Shown here: positions 17,156 to 26,058 of the stretch, piece after piece
Position numbering within the stretch: position 1 is the stretch's first letter
Layout of the letters: the number at the start of each line of letters is the position of its first letter
DNA from: SAR324 cluster bacterium
GTDB taxonomy: Bacteria; SAR324; NAC60-12
Direction: 5' to 3'
Assembly: GCA_015231825.1 (NCBI GenBank)
Contig: JADGAV010000007.1
Location: forward strand, 126,639 to 190,638
DNA length: 64,000 nucleotides
Translations under genes and position numbers: made by a program
Notes under the pieces: generated by a model
Seen by the model: only the letters and a program-made list of their open reading frames with translations
Databases searched by the model: none
Told to the model about the DNA's origin: nothing

Positions 17156-19327
17156 ATGAAAATTCAGGAATTTGCGGAAAGGATCCTCTTAGGCAAAACC
17201 CTCTCAGAAAAACTGCTGCACCCCGGACATATTGAAGATCCGGGGGACTCCTACCAAACGACAGCAATCCCTCCCTTTCCAAACCGTCCTCCTGGTCTGT
17301 CCTTAGAAAACTGGCATCGGAGCAAACGGGTACGTTTCCCCAATGCGGGCAGTCTTGACAATGAAAAGCAGCGGGGTATTGTCTTACATTTTTTTGCCAA
17401 TCACGAATTACTGGCCCTGGAGCTGATTGCGCTTGCACTGCTCAGATTCCCAGAGGCTCCCAAAGATTTTCGCTGGGGATTGGTCAACATCCTCAGGGAA
17501 GAACAATCTCATATGACACTTTATGAGAAACGAATGAGGTCCTGTGGAGTGGAGCTCGGGGAAATTCCAGTCAACGATTTTTTCTGGAAATGCCTCTCCC
17601 GAATGCAGAGTCCACAGGAGTTTGTTTCCGGGATGAGCCTCACTTTGGAACAGGCCAATCTGGACTATGCACTACATTATGCTGCAATTTTCCACCAAAT
17701 TGGTGATCAGGAAACCGCAAGGATTCTAAAAAAGGTGTATCAGGATGAAATCGGTCATGTCCGACATGGATTAGTATGGTTTAAACGGTGGAAATCCAGT
17801 AAAAAGAATGACTGGGAAGCCTATAAAGAGTCACTCGTTTTTCCACTTTCTCCTGCACGTGCCAAAGGGATCGGCTTCGACGAAGAGGGACGCAGGCAGG
17901 CAGGATTTTCAGAGCATTATATTTCAGAAATTGCGCTTTATTCTCAATCCAAAGGCCGTACCCCCCGGGTCTTTTATTTCAATCCTGCCTGTGAAAGTGA
18001 GATTGCATTTGGAAATCCGAACTATACTCCTTCAAAACCTGTTGCTCAAATGACAAAGGATTTTACTGCGATTCCGATGTTTTTTGCACAACAAGATGAT
18101 GTCATCCTAGTGAGTCAAAAACCCAGCGCGTCTTTCCTTTCAAAAATCCGGGATGCAGGATTTTCGCTGCCAGAATTTGTTGAATTCAACCCTTCAGCCA
18201 GAACCAATCCGTTGGAAAACCTGGAGATCGCAAAGCGAAAAGTCAACAGTCTTCATCCCTGGGGATGGAGTCCTAAAACAGCCCAAATGCTGCAGTCACT
18301 GCATAAAAACACCGGGACCAATTCAACGACGCAGTGGCATCCCCAATTCCTCCCTCTTTTTTCAAAAGCAGAAAGCGCCAAAATTTTAAATGAATTGTTT
18401 CACTCCGAGGCCTTTGACCCTCATTGGGGAATTGAGTCAAAAGTTGTCGGCAGAGTCTGCCATACCAGCAAAGAGGTTGAAGAACAAGTAGCATGTCTCA
18501 AGGCTCAGGGATTTGAGCACCTTGCAGTCAAAGCATCTTTCGGAGCATCAGGGCAGAACATTGTTCACCTGCACGGCAGTCATTGGGGGGCACATAGTAA
18601 AAACCGGATTGACAAAATATTGAACAAGCAAAATTCCGTCGTGGTAGAACCCTGGTTGGAAAAAGTACTCGATCTTTCCTGCCATTTTGATCTGCACGAG
18701 GATGGAAAATTCACAATGCGGGGAACCAGTCGCTTTTTTACTGACGCCCGGGGTCAGTACCGGGGATCAGTTGTTGGACGATTTGATGCGGGATTAGGAA
18801 ATGATCTTTTGAAATTTCTCCACAAGCAGCCTTTCCGCAATCAACCAAAGCCGCTGCCTCAAATGTTCCGCCAGATTGCGACGCGGGTCGCGGCCCGGTT
18901 TTCTGAAGCCCGCTATGCAGGGCCGGTTGGCATAGATTCCCTAGTCTATCAGGTTCCAGGTGAAGCTCTCTTTCGTTTCAAACCCATTGTCGAAATCAAT
19001 CCCAGGTTTTCAATGGGTCGGCTTGCTTTAGAACTGGCAAAAATTCTTCAACACCGGCATCTTGGAATATGGCTGGTTTTGAGCATGCGGGAAATTCAAG
19101 CTTCTGGATTTGCCAACATTCCCGAATTTGCTGAAACCCTGGAAAAAAAATTTCCTCTTGAAACAATCAACTGCCCTGGAAAAAAAATCTGCAGAGGCAT
19201 CTTATTTACAACAGACCCGAATCAAGCAAACAACTTTGTCAGTTTCCTGCGAGTCGGAGAATCTCTGGAGGAGTGTCTGGACGGAATGGATCAATTCCTG
19301 GATGCCAAACATCCTCTGATGTGTTGA
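17156..19327 (+). CDS. DUF455 ferritin-like / ATP-grasp fusion protein
   Basis: A 723-residue, probably cytosolic protein with two recognisable parts. Residues about 75-215 form a DUF455 ferritin-like (MiaE-like) four-helix domain with candidate di-iron ligands: Glu84/89 in NHELLALE, EEQSH (Glu116, His119), Glu165, and DEIGH (Glu198, His201). Residues about 440-640 look like an ATP-grasp fold: the flexible loop VKASFGASGQNIV (about 463), VVVEPWLEK, and the Mg-binding VEINPRFSMGR (about 612). The middle region is unassigned. ATP-grasp enzymes activate carboxylates and join them to amines, and ferritin-like domains oxidise or hydroxylate. The pepA neighbour suggests a peptide-like substrate, which is inference. 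Confidence 0.75.
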   Translation: MKIQEFAERILLGKTLSEKLLHPGHIEDPGDSYQTTAIPPFPNRPPGLSLENWHRSKRVRFPNAGSLDNEKQRGIVLHFFANHELLALELIALALLRFPEAPKDFRWGLVNILREEQSHMTLYEKRMRSCGVELGEIPVNDFFWKCLSRMQSPQEFVSGMSLTLEQANLDYALHYAAIFHQIGDQETARILKKVYQDEIGHVRHGLVWFKRWKSSKKNDWEAYKESLVFPLSPARAKGIGFDEEGRRQAGFSEHYISEIALYSQSKGRTPRVFYFNPACESEIAFGNPNYTPSKPVAQMTKDFTAIPMFFAQQDDVILVSQKPSASFLSKIRDAGFSLPEFVEFNPSARTNPLENLEIAKRKVNSLHPWGWSPKTAQMLQSLHKNTGTNSTTQWHPQFLPLFSKAESAKILNELFHSEAFDPHWGIESKVVGRVCHTSKEVEEQVACLKAQGFEHLAVKASFGASGQNIVHLHGSHWGAHSKNRIDKILNKQNSVVVEPWLEKVLDLSCHFDLHEDGKFTMRGTSRFFTDARGQYRGSVVGRFDAGLGNDLLKFLHKQPFRNQPKPLPQMFRQIATRVAARFSEARYAGPVGIDSLVYQVPGEALFRFKPIVEINPRFSMGRLALELAKILQHRHLGIWLVLSMREIQASGFANIPEFAETLEKKFPLETINCPGKKICRGILFTTDPNQANNFVSFLRVGESLEECLDGMDQFLDAKHPLMC

Positions 19328-19340
19328 AAGCAGAAATCAA

Positions 19341-20114
19341 ATGCCTGTAAAACTGGTCAATCGCGAATTTGGAACAGGGACTCCTTTTCTTATTTTGCAT
19401 GGACTCTTTGGATCCAGCAGCAACTGGGGAAGGATTGCAAAAATTTTATCAGGCAGTTTTCAGGTTTTCACCCTGGATTTACGCAATCATGGGGAATCCC
19501 CCCATGAATCAACCATGACCTATGAAGCAATGGCAGAAGATATTTTGGCGTTCATGGATGAAAAGGGCCTAGAAAAAGCAATTCTGCTCGGTCACAGCAT
19601 GGGTGGAAAAACAGCAATGGTTGCAGCATTGAATCACCCTTCTCGAATAGAACAGCTGATTGTTGTAGACATCGCTCCTGTCTCCTATCATCATGATTAT
19701 CAACAACTGCTAAATGCCTTGAATAGTGTCGATTTCAATCAAATCAAAAAAAGAGATGAGGTCGACTTTCATCTTCAATGCCAAATCCCGGATATCGGTC
19801 TGAGACATTTTCTTATGAAAAATCTCACCAGGAAAGGGCAACAGTATTTTTGGCAAATCAATCTGCACAGTATTGAGGAGGCAATGCCGGCGTTGATGCT
19901 TTTTCCGGAATTTCCTGCAGAGAGAAAATATTCTGGAAAAACTCTTTTTATCGGGGGTGCAAATTCCGACTATATTTTGCGTCAGCACTATCAGCAAATT
20001 TTTCGCTTCTTTCCTCGAAACAAGATTGTGATGCTAAAAAACGCAGGCCATTGGGTTCACGCCGAACAGCCGCAAGCTTTGCTGAAAACCGTCCAAAGTT
20101 TCATCAATACTTAA
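19341..20114 (+). CDS. Alpha/beta hydrolase, YbfF esterase-like
   Basis: A 257-residue alpha/beta-hydrolase. The oxyanion region is LHGLFGSSSNWG (residues about 19-30). The nucleophile elbow is GHSMGGKTAMVAA (Ser about 95), the acid lies around VDIAPVSYH, and the catalytic His is in NAGHWVHAEQP near the C-terminus. The HSMGGK elbow and the overall length match YbfF acyl-CoA/ester hydrolases. It lies 13 nt after the ATP-grasp fusion, so it is very likely in the pepA operon and may act on the same ester or amide product. Confidence 0.85.
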   Translation: MPVKLVNREFGTGTPFLILHGLFGSSSNWGRIAKILSGSFQVFTLDLRNHGESPHESTMTYEAMAEDILAFMDEKGLEKAILLGHSMGGKTAMVAALNHPSRIEQLIVVDIAPVSYHHDYQQLLNALNSVDFNQIKKRDEVDFHLQCQIPDIGLRHFLMKNLTRKGQQYFWQINLHSIEEAMPALMLFPEFPAERKYSGKTLFIGGANSDYILRQHYQQIFRFFPRNKIVMLKNAGHWVHAEQPQALLKTVQSFINT

Positions 20115-20136
20115 TTGACCATGGAGATTGTCCATT

Positions 20137-20400
20137 ATGTTAGAAAATACAGAATTGATTCCGCTCGCATTGTTGGCAGCAGGAGCATTGGCAACAATGA
20201 TCGGCTTGTTGAAACTCATCCAGCATGGGATGGCTTTAATGATCTGGATTGTGATGATGCTGGCAGGAATTTGGGGAGTGAGCTACGGCTGGACTCATAT
20301 GGGTGAAGAACTCCAACCCGCCATTCCCGATGAAATCAGAAAACAACTGGAAGCAATCGATGTGACCGGGAAGCTCGCAGACTGGTGCGACAAGCTTTAA
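20137..20400 (+). CDS. Small two-TM membrane protein of unknown function
   Basis: An 87-residue protein with two hydrophobic segments (LIPLALLAAGALATMIGLL and MALMIWIVMMLAGIWGVSYG) followed by a soluble charged tail (IRKQLEAIDVTGKLADWCDKL). The ATG at 20137 is preceded by GGAG about 10 nt away; the frame also has an upstream TTG at 20128. It is the last gene of the pepA operon, 22 nt after the hydrolase. I do not recognise a family. Confidence 0.6.
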   Translation: MLENTELIPLALLAAGALATMIGLLKLIQHGMALMIWIVMMLAGIWGVSYGWTHMGEELQPAIPDEIRKQLEAIDVTGKLADWCDKL

Positions 20401-20510
20401 AAAAAGGAATTTCGTAATCGTGAAGAATTCGAACTGATGGTGCCTTTAAACACGCCCCTGCACCGGCCATGACCAATTGCAACGAGCTGAGGCGTGTCGG
20501 GAGAATAGAA

Positions 20511-21914
20511 TCAATAGTCAAAGTAAAGATTGTATTCAAAAGGATGAGGACGGGAGTTCATTGGGCTGAGCTCTTCCGTTCTCTTATAATCCAGCCAGGT
20601 GTCTATCAAATCCTGAGTAAAAACATTCCCTTTGAGAAGAAAATCATGATCCTTCTCAAGCGCGTCAAGGGCTTCATCAAGACTTCCTGGCATTTTGCCG
20701 ATTTTATTCAATTCATTGGCAGGCAAGTCATAAATATTAACATCCATCGGCTCGCCGGGACTTAATTTGTTTTGAATTCCATCCAGTCCCGCTAACATCA
20801 TCACAGAGAAAGCAAGGTAAGCATTTGCACCGGAATCCGGACATCGGAACTCAATGCGCTTGGCGGCTGGTGCATCAGCAACTGGAATCCGAATCGTTGC
20901 TGAACGGTTGCGGGCAGAGTAGGCCAGATTGATCGGCGCCTCAAATCCGGGAACAAGTCGTTTGTAGGAATTTGTCAATGGATTCGTGAACGCAGCAATG
21001 GCAGGAGCATGCTTTAAAATTCCACCAATATAGTGCAGGGCCATTTCACTCAATCCCCCGTAACCGCTCCCAGCGAAAAGCGGCTTGCCGTCTTTCCATA
21101 GAGACTGATGGGTATGCATTCCGCTGCCGTTGTCATTGAAAACCGGCTTTGGCATGAATGTCAGAGTTTTGCCATGTTGATGTGCGATATTTCTCAAAAT
21201 ATATTTGTACCACTGAAGATCATCTGATGCTTTTTGCAAAGTATCGAATTTGTAATTGATCTCATGCTGTGCAGGAGAAACCTCATGGTGTGCCCGTTCC
21301 ACTTCCAATCCCATTTTTTCCAGCGTGATGATCATTTCGTCTCGAATATCGGCATTGGAGTCGGCAGGTAAAGTAGGGAAGTATCCGCTTTTTGCACGAA
21401 TTTTATAGGCGAGATTTCCTCCCTCAACTTCATGCCCTGTTGTCCAGGGAGACTCTCCTGAGACGAGGGACACAAACGAGCCAGATTCCGAGTAATCGTA
21501 ACGAACATCATCGAAGATGAAAAATTCAGCTTCTGGGGCAAAATAAGCGGTATCCGCAATACCCGTCGAATTCAAATAGGCCTCTGCTTTTTTGGCAACA
21601 TTTCGAGGGTCGCGCGTATAGTCTTCCCCGGTGACAGGGTCTACAATCCCACCCAGCAGGACCAGCGTCTTGTGTTTGGCGAAGGGGTCTACTTTGGCCG
21701 TTGCAGGATCCGGCACCAAGCGCATATCACTGCTGTCAATGGTCTGCCAACCCCGGATACTGGAACCATCAAAAGGAACTCCTTCCAGATAATCTGCAAG
21801 GGTGCTGACGGGGGAAGTGATGTGGTGCCAAGTGTTGAAAAGGTCGCAGAATCGAAAGTCTACCAATTCACAATTTTGATCTTTTGCAAGTTTCAGGACT
21901 TCTTCAGGAGTCAT
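20511..21914 (-). CDS. glnA: Type I glutamine synthetase GlnA
   Basis: A 467-residue GSI with the full set of family features: FDGSSIRGWQ, the ATP/glutamate site HTHQSLWKDGKPLF, and the adenylylation loop VNIYDLPANEL with Tyr395 (equivalent to Tyr397 in E. coli). It makes glutamine from glutamate, ammonia and ATP. The ATG at 21914 is chosen because AAGGA lies at the right distance and the length then equals E. coli GlnA; the frame extends to 21989 without support. The modifying enzyme GlnE is encoded divergently. A sigma-54-type promoter lies upstream at 22071-22086. Confidence 0.96.
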   Translation of the reverse strand: MTPEEVLKLAKDQNCELVDFRFCDLFNTWHHITSPVSTLADYLEGVPFDGSSIRGWQTIDSSDMRLVPDPATAKVDPFAKHKTLVLLGGIVDPVTGEDYTRDPRNVAKKAEAYLNSTGIADTAYFAPEAEFFIFDDVRYDYSESGSFVSLVSGESPWTTGHEVEGGNLAYKIRAKSGYFPTLPADSNADIRDEMIITLEKMGLEVERAHHEVSPAQHEINYKFDTLQKASDDLQWYKYILRNIAHQHGKTLTFMPKPVFNDNGSGMHTHQSLWKDGKPLFAGSGYGGLSEMALHYIGGILKHAPAIAAFTNPLTNSYKRLVPGFEAPINLAYSARNRSATIRIPVADAPAAKRIEFRCPDSGANAYLAFSVMMLAGLDGIQNKLSPGEPMDVNIYDLPANELNKIGKMPGSLDEALDALEKDHDFLLKGNVFTQDLIDTWLDYKRTEELSPMNSRPHPFEYNLYFDY

Positions 21915-22358
21915 ATGATTTCCTTTTTGATTTTCCATGTCCAACGACATGGCGGGTTGATGTGACGAAAGCCAAGATTTCTCTGACACTTTGAAGAAAT
22001 TTTCTTCACCTCCGGAAGATGAGGTGTGGGTGAGCAGAAGACTCAGCGTGGATTTAAACTTCCTTTTTACAGCAAAAATGAGGCCAATTCAAATCAATTG
22101 ATATTGTTAACTTTTATTAATTCAATCGAAATTTTTGATGTTTAAAATTTAGGCATCTGCTTAAAATTTCAACATTTTGTGATCAATTTACAAGTGCAAT
22201 TTCGTACAGACGGAACTCAACAAAAATGTTTCCACTGAAAACGATCCGGGGCCTTTTCGCCTTATTTCATCAGCAAGTTTGATCTGTACTCCAGGCTTGA
22301 ATTCGGGTATAAAAATGAAAAACATTCACCTTTCCAAATCCCTTATTTTAACCGATTT
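21915..22358. other. glnA-glnE divergent regulatory region
   Basis: 444 nt with no convincing ORF. It holds the sigma-54-type promoter for glnA (22071-22086) and a very AT-rich block (22085-22190). I looked for NtrC sites of the TGCACC-N5-GGTGCA kind and saw none that is convincing. The glnE promoter was not recognised. Confidence 0.6.
22071..22086 (-). promoter_or_regulatory. Sigma-54 (RpoN) type -24/-12 promoter for glnA
   Basis: The minus strand reads TGGCCTCATTTTTGCT. The -24 GG and -12 GC are 12 nt apart, exactly as in the consensus TGGCAC-N5-TTGCW, and the TTGCT part is intact. Transcription would start near 22060, giving a leader of about 145 nt to the glnA ATG. Nitrogen control through NtrC is the known arrangement for enteric glnA; here it is inferred. 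Confidence 0.65.
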
Positions 22359-25349
22359 ATGCCTGAATGGATAAAAGTTCTGGTCGAACAGTGGAACCCA
22401 TCTTCAAACTGGAATTCGGCCCTCACCCATTACCTTTCAAAAAACAAGCTGCATGCCCCTGATCAGATTCACGAGCTGTTTGGTCAATTGCGTGAAGTAC
22501 CCGGTTTTTCAGAATGTTCTCAAGAAATTTTACCGGTTTTGCTGCTCACCGGAGATCTCAAAACCACACTGATGCAGCTGCATGATTTCTGCCTTTTGTT
22601 TGAAGAAGAAAGTCACCATCCATTTGATTTCAAACATCCCTTTGTGCCTGCCCTGCTGACGGTTTTTGGACGGAGTGATTTTTTGACAAGATGTCTTTTT
22701 AAAAGGCCACTACTCAGTTCCCAAATCCTGGATTCTCCATTTCTTGAAAAGGCCAAAACACTGGAAATCATGACCGAGGAACTGCGGCACCGTCTGGAAC
22801 TTGAGGAATCCGTCAACAAGGAAGTGATGAAAAAGGCGCTGCGATTTTACAAATACGAGGAGTTTCTTCGCATAACGATCAGGGATTTAGCAGAATTGGC
22901 TCCTTTTTCTGAGATCCTTGAAGAGTTGACATCTATTGCAACATGCTGTGTTCAGATTGCCCTGGAAGCTTCCCATAAAATTGCCCGCGGTCTCGCTACT
23001 TTTCAGATTTCCAAAAATTCCACTGAACAAAATGACATGCCGTTTATTATTTTGGGAATGGGAAAACTGGGAGGCAACGAGTTGAACTATTCGTCCGATA
23101 TTGATCCGATCTTTCTCTGCAACGCCAACCCTGACGAGTACACACTGCCTCTCACTGCCGACAAAGTGCTGAAAACTACTGCGCGCAGTTTGATAGAATT
23201 GATCGGGGAAATCACAGCCGACGGATTTGTTGCTCGTGTGGATATGCGCCTTCGTCCTGGCGGTGATACATCATCACTTTTTCAAACTCTGGAAGATACA
23301 GAATTCTATTATGAAGTGAAAGGAGAAACCTGGGAACGGCAAGCTCTGATCAAAGCCAGACCCATTGCTGGAAATATTATTCAGGGAGAGATGTTCCTTA
23401 AAAACCTCTCTCCTTTTATTTTCAGTAAAATGATTGATGAGAATATGCTGGCAGAGATTCGAAAAATAAAAGAGCGAATTGAAAAAGAACACCTCAAACA
23501 GCATCTGAATGTCAAACTGGGCGTTGGCGGGATCCGGGAAATTGAGTTTTTTGTGCAGATCTTTCAACTTCTATATGGAGGAGCCAAACCTGAATTGAGA
23601 ACACGAAATACCCTGGAAACAATCCACATGCTGCAAGAAAAAAAATATATTTCTCCGTCTGATGCAGCCACACTGAGCAAATCATACGTTTTTCTCCGTA
23701 AATTGGAACACCGGCTGCAGATGGACCAGGAGCTGCAGATTCACGTCATTCCCGGTGATCCAAAAAAACAGCAGGCTCTGGCACGATTCATGGGATATGA
23801 TGAGGAAAACATCGAAAGAGCCCGACGCCATCTGCTGCAGGATATCAGTGACACGATGGTCCGAGTGCGTTCGATCTTCAGCGGACTTTTCGATCAGGAG
23901 TACTTGGAAATCGAAGCCTCCATTCGCAACAACACTCACTTCAATCACCTCTCGCCTGATGTCCAGTCTCTCCTGGAAAACTCGGCCAGGCAATTTACTG
24001 CCATTATCCGGCAGTCCGAACATTCCAACCTGGGTCTTCGTTTTCAGCAGCTCTTTGAACGGATCCAGGCGAAACTGGATTATTACCAACATTTGCTGGA
24101 TTACCCTGCTTCTCTGAGACGTCTTGCGGGAATCGCGGAAACGAGTGAATTTCTCTGGAATTATTTGCTCAATCACCTGGAACTGCTCAAGCAGTTGGAC
24201 GCCAGCGAGGTCCTCCATTCGCGTATTGATTGGGAGAATCAGTTGTCTGACAAACTCGAATCCTGTCAAGACGAAGAGCAGCGCCTTGATGCGCTAAGAG
24301 AATTCAAGCACGCCATTACTTTTATTATCGGAAGCGCCGAATTGGGAGGATTGCTGCCTTATATGCAGGCACGTCAACGCCTGACGACACTGTCCGAAGT
24401 CGTTTTACAAGCAGCCTACCTCCTGGTTCGAAAACAGCTGGCTCAGCAATTTGGTTTTCCTTATTGTGAAAATCAGCCTGCTCGACTTGCTATAATCGGT
24501 TTAGGAAAAATGGGCGGGAACGAACTGAACTACCATTCAGATTTGGATCTGATTTTCATCTGTTCCGGGACAGGCACGACTTCCGGTCCAAAACAAATCA
24601 GTAACTACGAATACTACGCCAAACTGGCCCAACGATTTATTTCAACCCTGTCTTCTATCACTCGAGCTGGAGAGGCATATAAAATTGATACTCGCTTACG
24701 TCCATCCGGGAAAGGTGGCCCATTGGTCTGTGATCTTGACTTCTTTCAGAACTATCATCTAAGTTCCCAACCCTGGGAACACCAGGCCCTGACCAAGGGC
24801 AGACTGGTGGGGGGAGATCAAGATGAAGCCTGGATGCGTACCGTTGAAAAAAGCATTGCAAAAACCGTTTACGAGTGGACCCCTCCCAGCGATTTAAAAC
24901 AGCAAATTTTTCATTTGAGAGAACGAAAGGAAAAAGAACTTTCAGGAGAAACTGAACGACGAAAAAATATCAAGGAGGGTTACGGAGGACTGCTGGATAT
25001 AGAATATTTAACACAATACCTGCAGGTTTGTCATGGTCCCAAAATCCCGGAACTTCGCATTACCCGCACATTGCTTTTGTTGGAACAGTTTCGGTTGAAT
25101 CAGATCCTCGATCCGGAAACTGCACGTGAACTGATCAAAGGATACACCTTTTACCGTCTGCTCGAGAGCTACCTTCGTCTGCTCTGCGATACAGATACTA
25201 ATATTCTTGACTTTGACAACCTCCTTACAGACAAATTAGTTTTGTTTTTGCACCATCACGGATTTTCCGTGACCGATGTTTTTGAAACCTATTGTCAGAC
25301 CTGTAATAAGATCAGGCAGATCTACCTGAAATTCATGACCGACAAATGA
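22359..25349 (+). CDS. glnE: Bifunctional glutamine synthetase adenylyltransferase/deadenylylase GlnE
   Basis: A 996-residue enzyme that adds AMP to, or removes it from, GlnA Tyr395 according to the glutamine/PII signal. It has two nucleotidyltransferase domains, each with a G-x-G-K-x-GG motif and a DxD metal pair: GMGKLGGNELNYSSDID (about residue 232) and GLGKMGGNELNYHSDLD (about 712). Each is followed by an RLRPxGxxG element and a helical GlnE/GlnD-type domain. Length fits the family (about 945-1000). It is divergent from its target glnA. A strong hairpin follows the stop. Confidence 0.96.
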   Translation: MPEWIKVLVEQWNPSSNWNSALTHYLSKNKLHAPDQIHELFGQLREVPGFSECSQEILPVLLLTGDLKTTLMQLHDFCLLFEEESHHPFDFKHPFVPALLTVFGRSDFLTRCLFKRPLLSSQILDSPFLEKAKTLEIMTEELRHRLELEESVNKEVMKKALRFYKYEEFLRITIRDLAELAPFSEILEELTSIATCCVQIALEASHKIARGLATFQISKNSTEQNDMPFIILGMGKLGGNELNYSSDIDPIFLCNANPDEYTLPLTADKVLKTTARSLIELIGEITADGFVARVDMRLRPGGDTSSLFQTLEDTEFYYEVKGETWERQALIKARPIAGNIIQGEMFLKNLSPFIFSKMIDENMLAEIRKIKERIEKEHLKQHLNVKLGVGGIREIEFFVQIFQLLYGGAKPELRTRNTLETIHMLQEKKYISPSDAATLSKSYVFLRKLEHRLQMDQELQIHVIPGDPKKQQALARFMGYDEENIERARRHLLQDISDTMVRVRSIFSGLFDQEYLEIEASIRNNTHFNHLSPDVQSLLENSARQFTAIIRQSEHSNLGLRFQQLFERIQAKLDYYQHLLDYPASLRRLAGIAETSEFLWNYLLNHLELLKQLDASEVLHSRIDWENQLSDKLESCQDEEQRLDALREFKHAITFIIGSAELGGLLPYMQARQRLTTLSEVVLQAAYLLVRKQLAQQFGFPYCENQPARLAIIGLGKMGGNELNYHSDLDLIFICSGTGTTSGPKQISNYEYYAKLAQRFISTLSSITRAGEAYKIDTRLRPSGKGGPLVCDLDFFQNYHLSSQPWEHQALTKGRLVGGDQDEAWMRTVEKSIAKTVYEWTPPSDLKQQIFHLRERKEKELSGETERRKNIKEGYGGLLDIEYLTQYLQVCHGPKIPELRITRTLLLLEQFRLNQILDPETARELIKGYTFYRLLESYLRLLCDTDTNILDFDNLLTDKLVLFLHHHGFSVTDVFETYCQTCNKIRQIYLKFMTDK

Positions 25350-25389
25350 CTCAAAATCCGGACCTCGCCCGGATTTTGAGCTATTTTTT
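25350..25389 (+). terminator. Intrinsic terminator after glnE (probably bidirectional)
   Basis: A perfect 12-bp stem: CTCAAAATCCGG (25350-25361) pairs with CCGGATTTTGAG (25369-25380) across a 7-nt loop, followed by a T6 run at 25384-25389. It starts one base after the glnE stop and sits between convergent glnE and cspA. Confidence 0.9.
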
Positions 25390-25391
25390 GA

Positions 25392-25583
25392 TCAAACGGT
25401 CTTAACATTGGTGGCACAAGGTCCCTTTTGCCCCTCTCCCACTTCAAATTCGACTGTATCATCAGGGCTTAAATGTCCTCCTTCAACTTCTGAATGATGG
25501 ACAAAAAGATCATCACCGGCTTCTTGCTCGATAAATCCATAGCCTTTTCTGGCGTTAAACCATTTTACTTTACCTTGTGCCAT
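25392..25583 (-). CDS. cspA: Cold-shock domain protein (CspA family)
   Basis: A 63-residue single cold-shock domain. RNP-1 is KGYGFIEQ and the RNP-2-like element is DLFVHHSEV; it opens with [14 protein letters not shown]. These proteins bind single-stranded nucleic acids and act as RNA chaperones. The ATG at 25583 is preceded by AAAAAAGGTAAT. The longer frame up to 25700 has no family support. It faces glnE across the shared terminator. Confidence 0.95.
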   Translation of the reverse strand: MAQGKVKWFNARKGYGFIEQEAGDDLFVHHSEVEGGHLSPDDTVEFEVGEGQKGPCATNVKTV

Positions 25584-25732
25584 ATTACCTTTTTTATAAT
25601 TAAATAATGCATCAATCTCCGCGGAAATCACGGAGTACCAAGGGTGGTTTGAAAAACTTGACCATCCCTGAACTAGCAGTACTCGACAAATCCGGAACAT
25701 TCAAGGGAAATATGACGATCTCGCCGATGTAC

Positions 25733-26050
25733 TCACCCGAGGCTCATCCAGACACAATCCGTCCAATCGAGTCCCATGTGAATCAAGAGCCCCAGGGCCA
25801 GCAATCGGCTGCGGGAATAGAGGGTCAGCAAGCAATAAATTGCTATTGCCCAATAAGAATGCAGCGGGTGAAAAGGGATGCTGCATCGATTCGGATCAAA
25901 AATCGGACTGGCCAGCAAATGGTCCAAATCAACCAGAATGGTTGCTCCCATGAGCACCCAGGCAAATACCCATCGATCTTTAAATGCAATGCGGGCCACC
26001 ACACCCGGAACTGTAAAATGCAGCAGCAAGTGAATAAACGGTCGCAGCAC
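25733..26050 (-). CDS. DUF6122 membrane protein
   Basis: A 105-residue protein of three to four hydrophobic helices. DLDHLLASPIFDPNRCSIPFHPLHS (read in two parts, about residues 40-64) and a later HMGLDWTDC form a His/Asp-rich pattern. I recall this from the DUF6122 family, whose function is unknown. The GTG at 26050 is preferred because GGAGTAAGG lies just upstream and the start MLRPFIHLLLHF fits the family. The frame itself extends to a TTG at 26074. It is 8 nt downstream of the EgtB-like gene and ends the selenoprotein operon. Confidence 0.7.
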   Translation of the reverse strand: MLRPFIHLLLHFTVPGVVARIAFKDRWVFAWVLMGATILVDLDHLLASPIFDPNRCSIPFHPLHSYWAIAIYCLLTLYSRSRLLALGLLIHMGLDWTDCVWMSLG

Positions 26051-26058
26051 TGAACACC

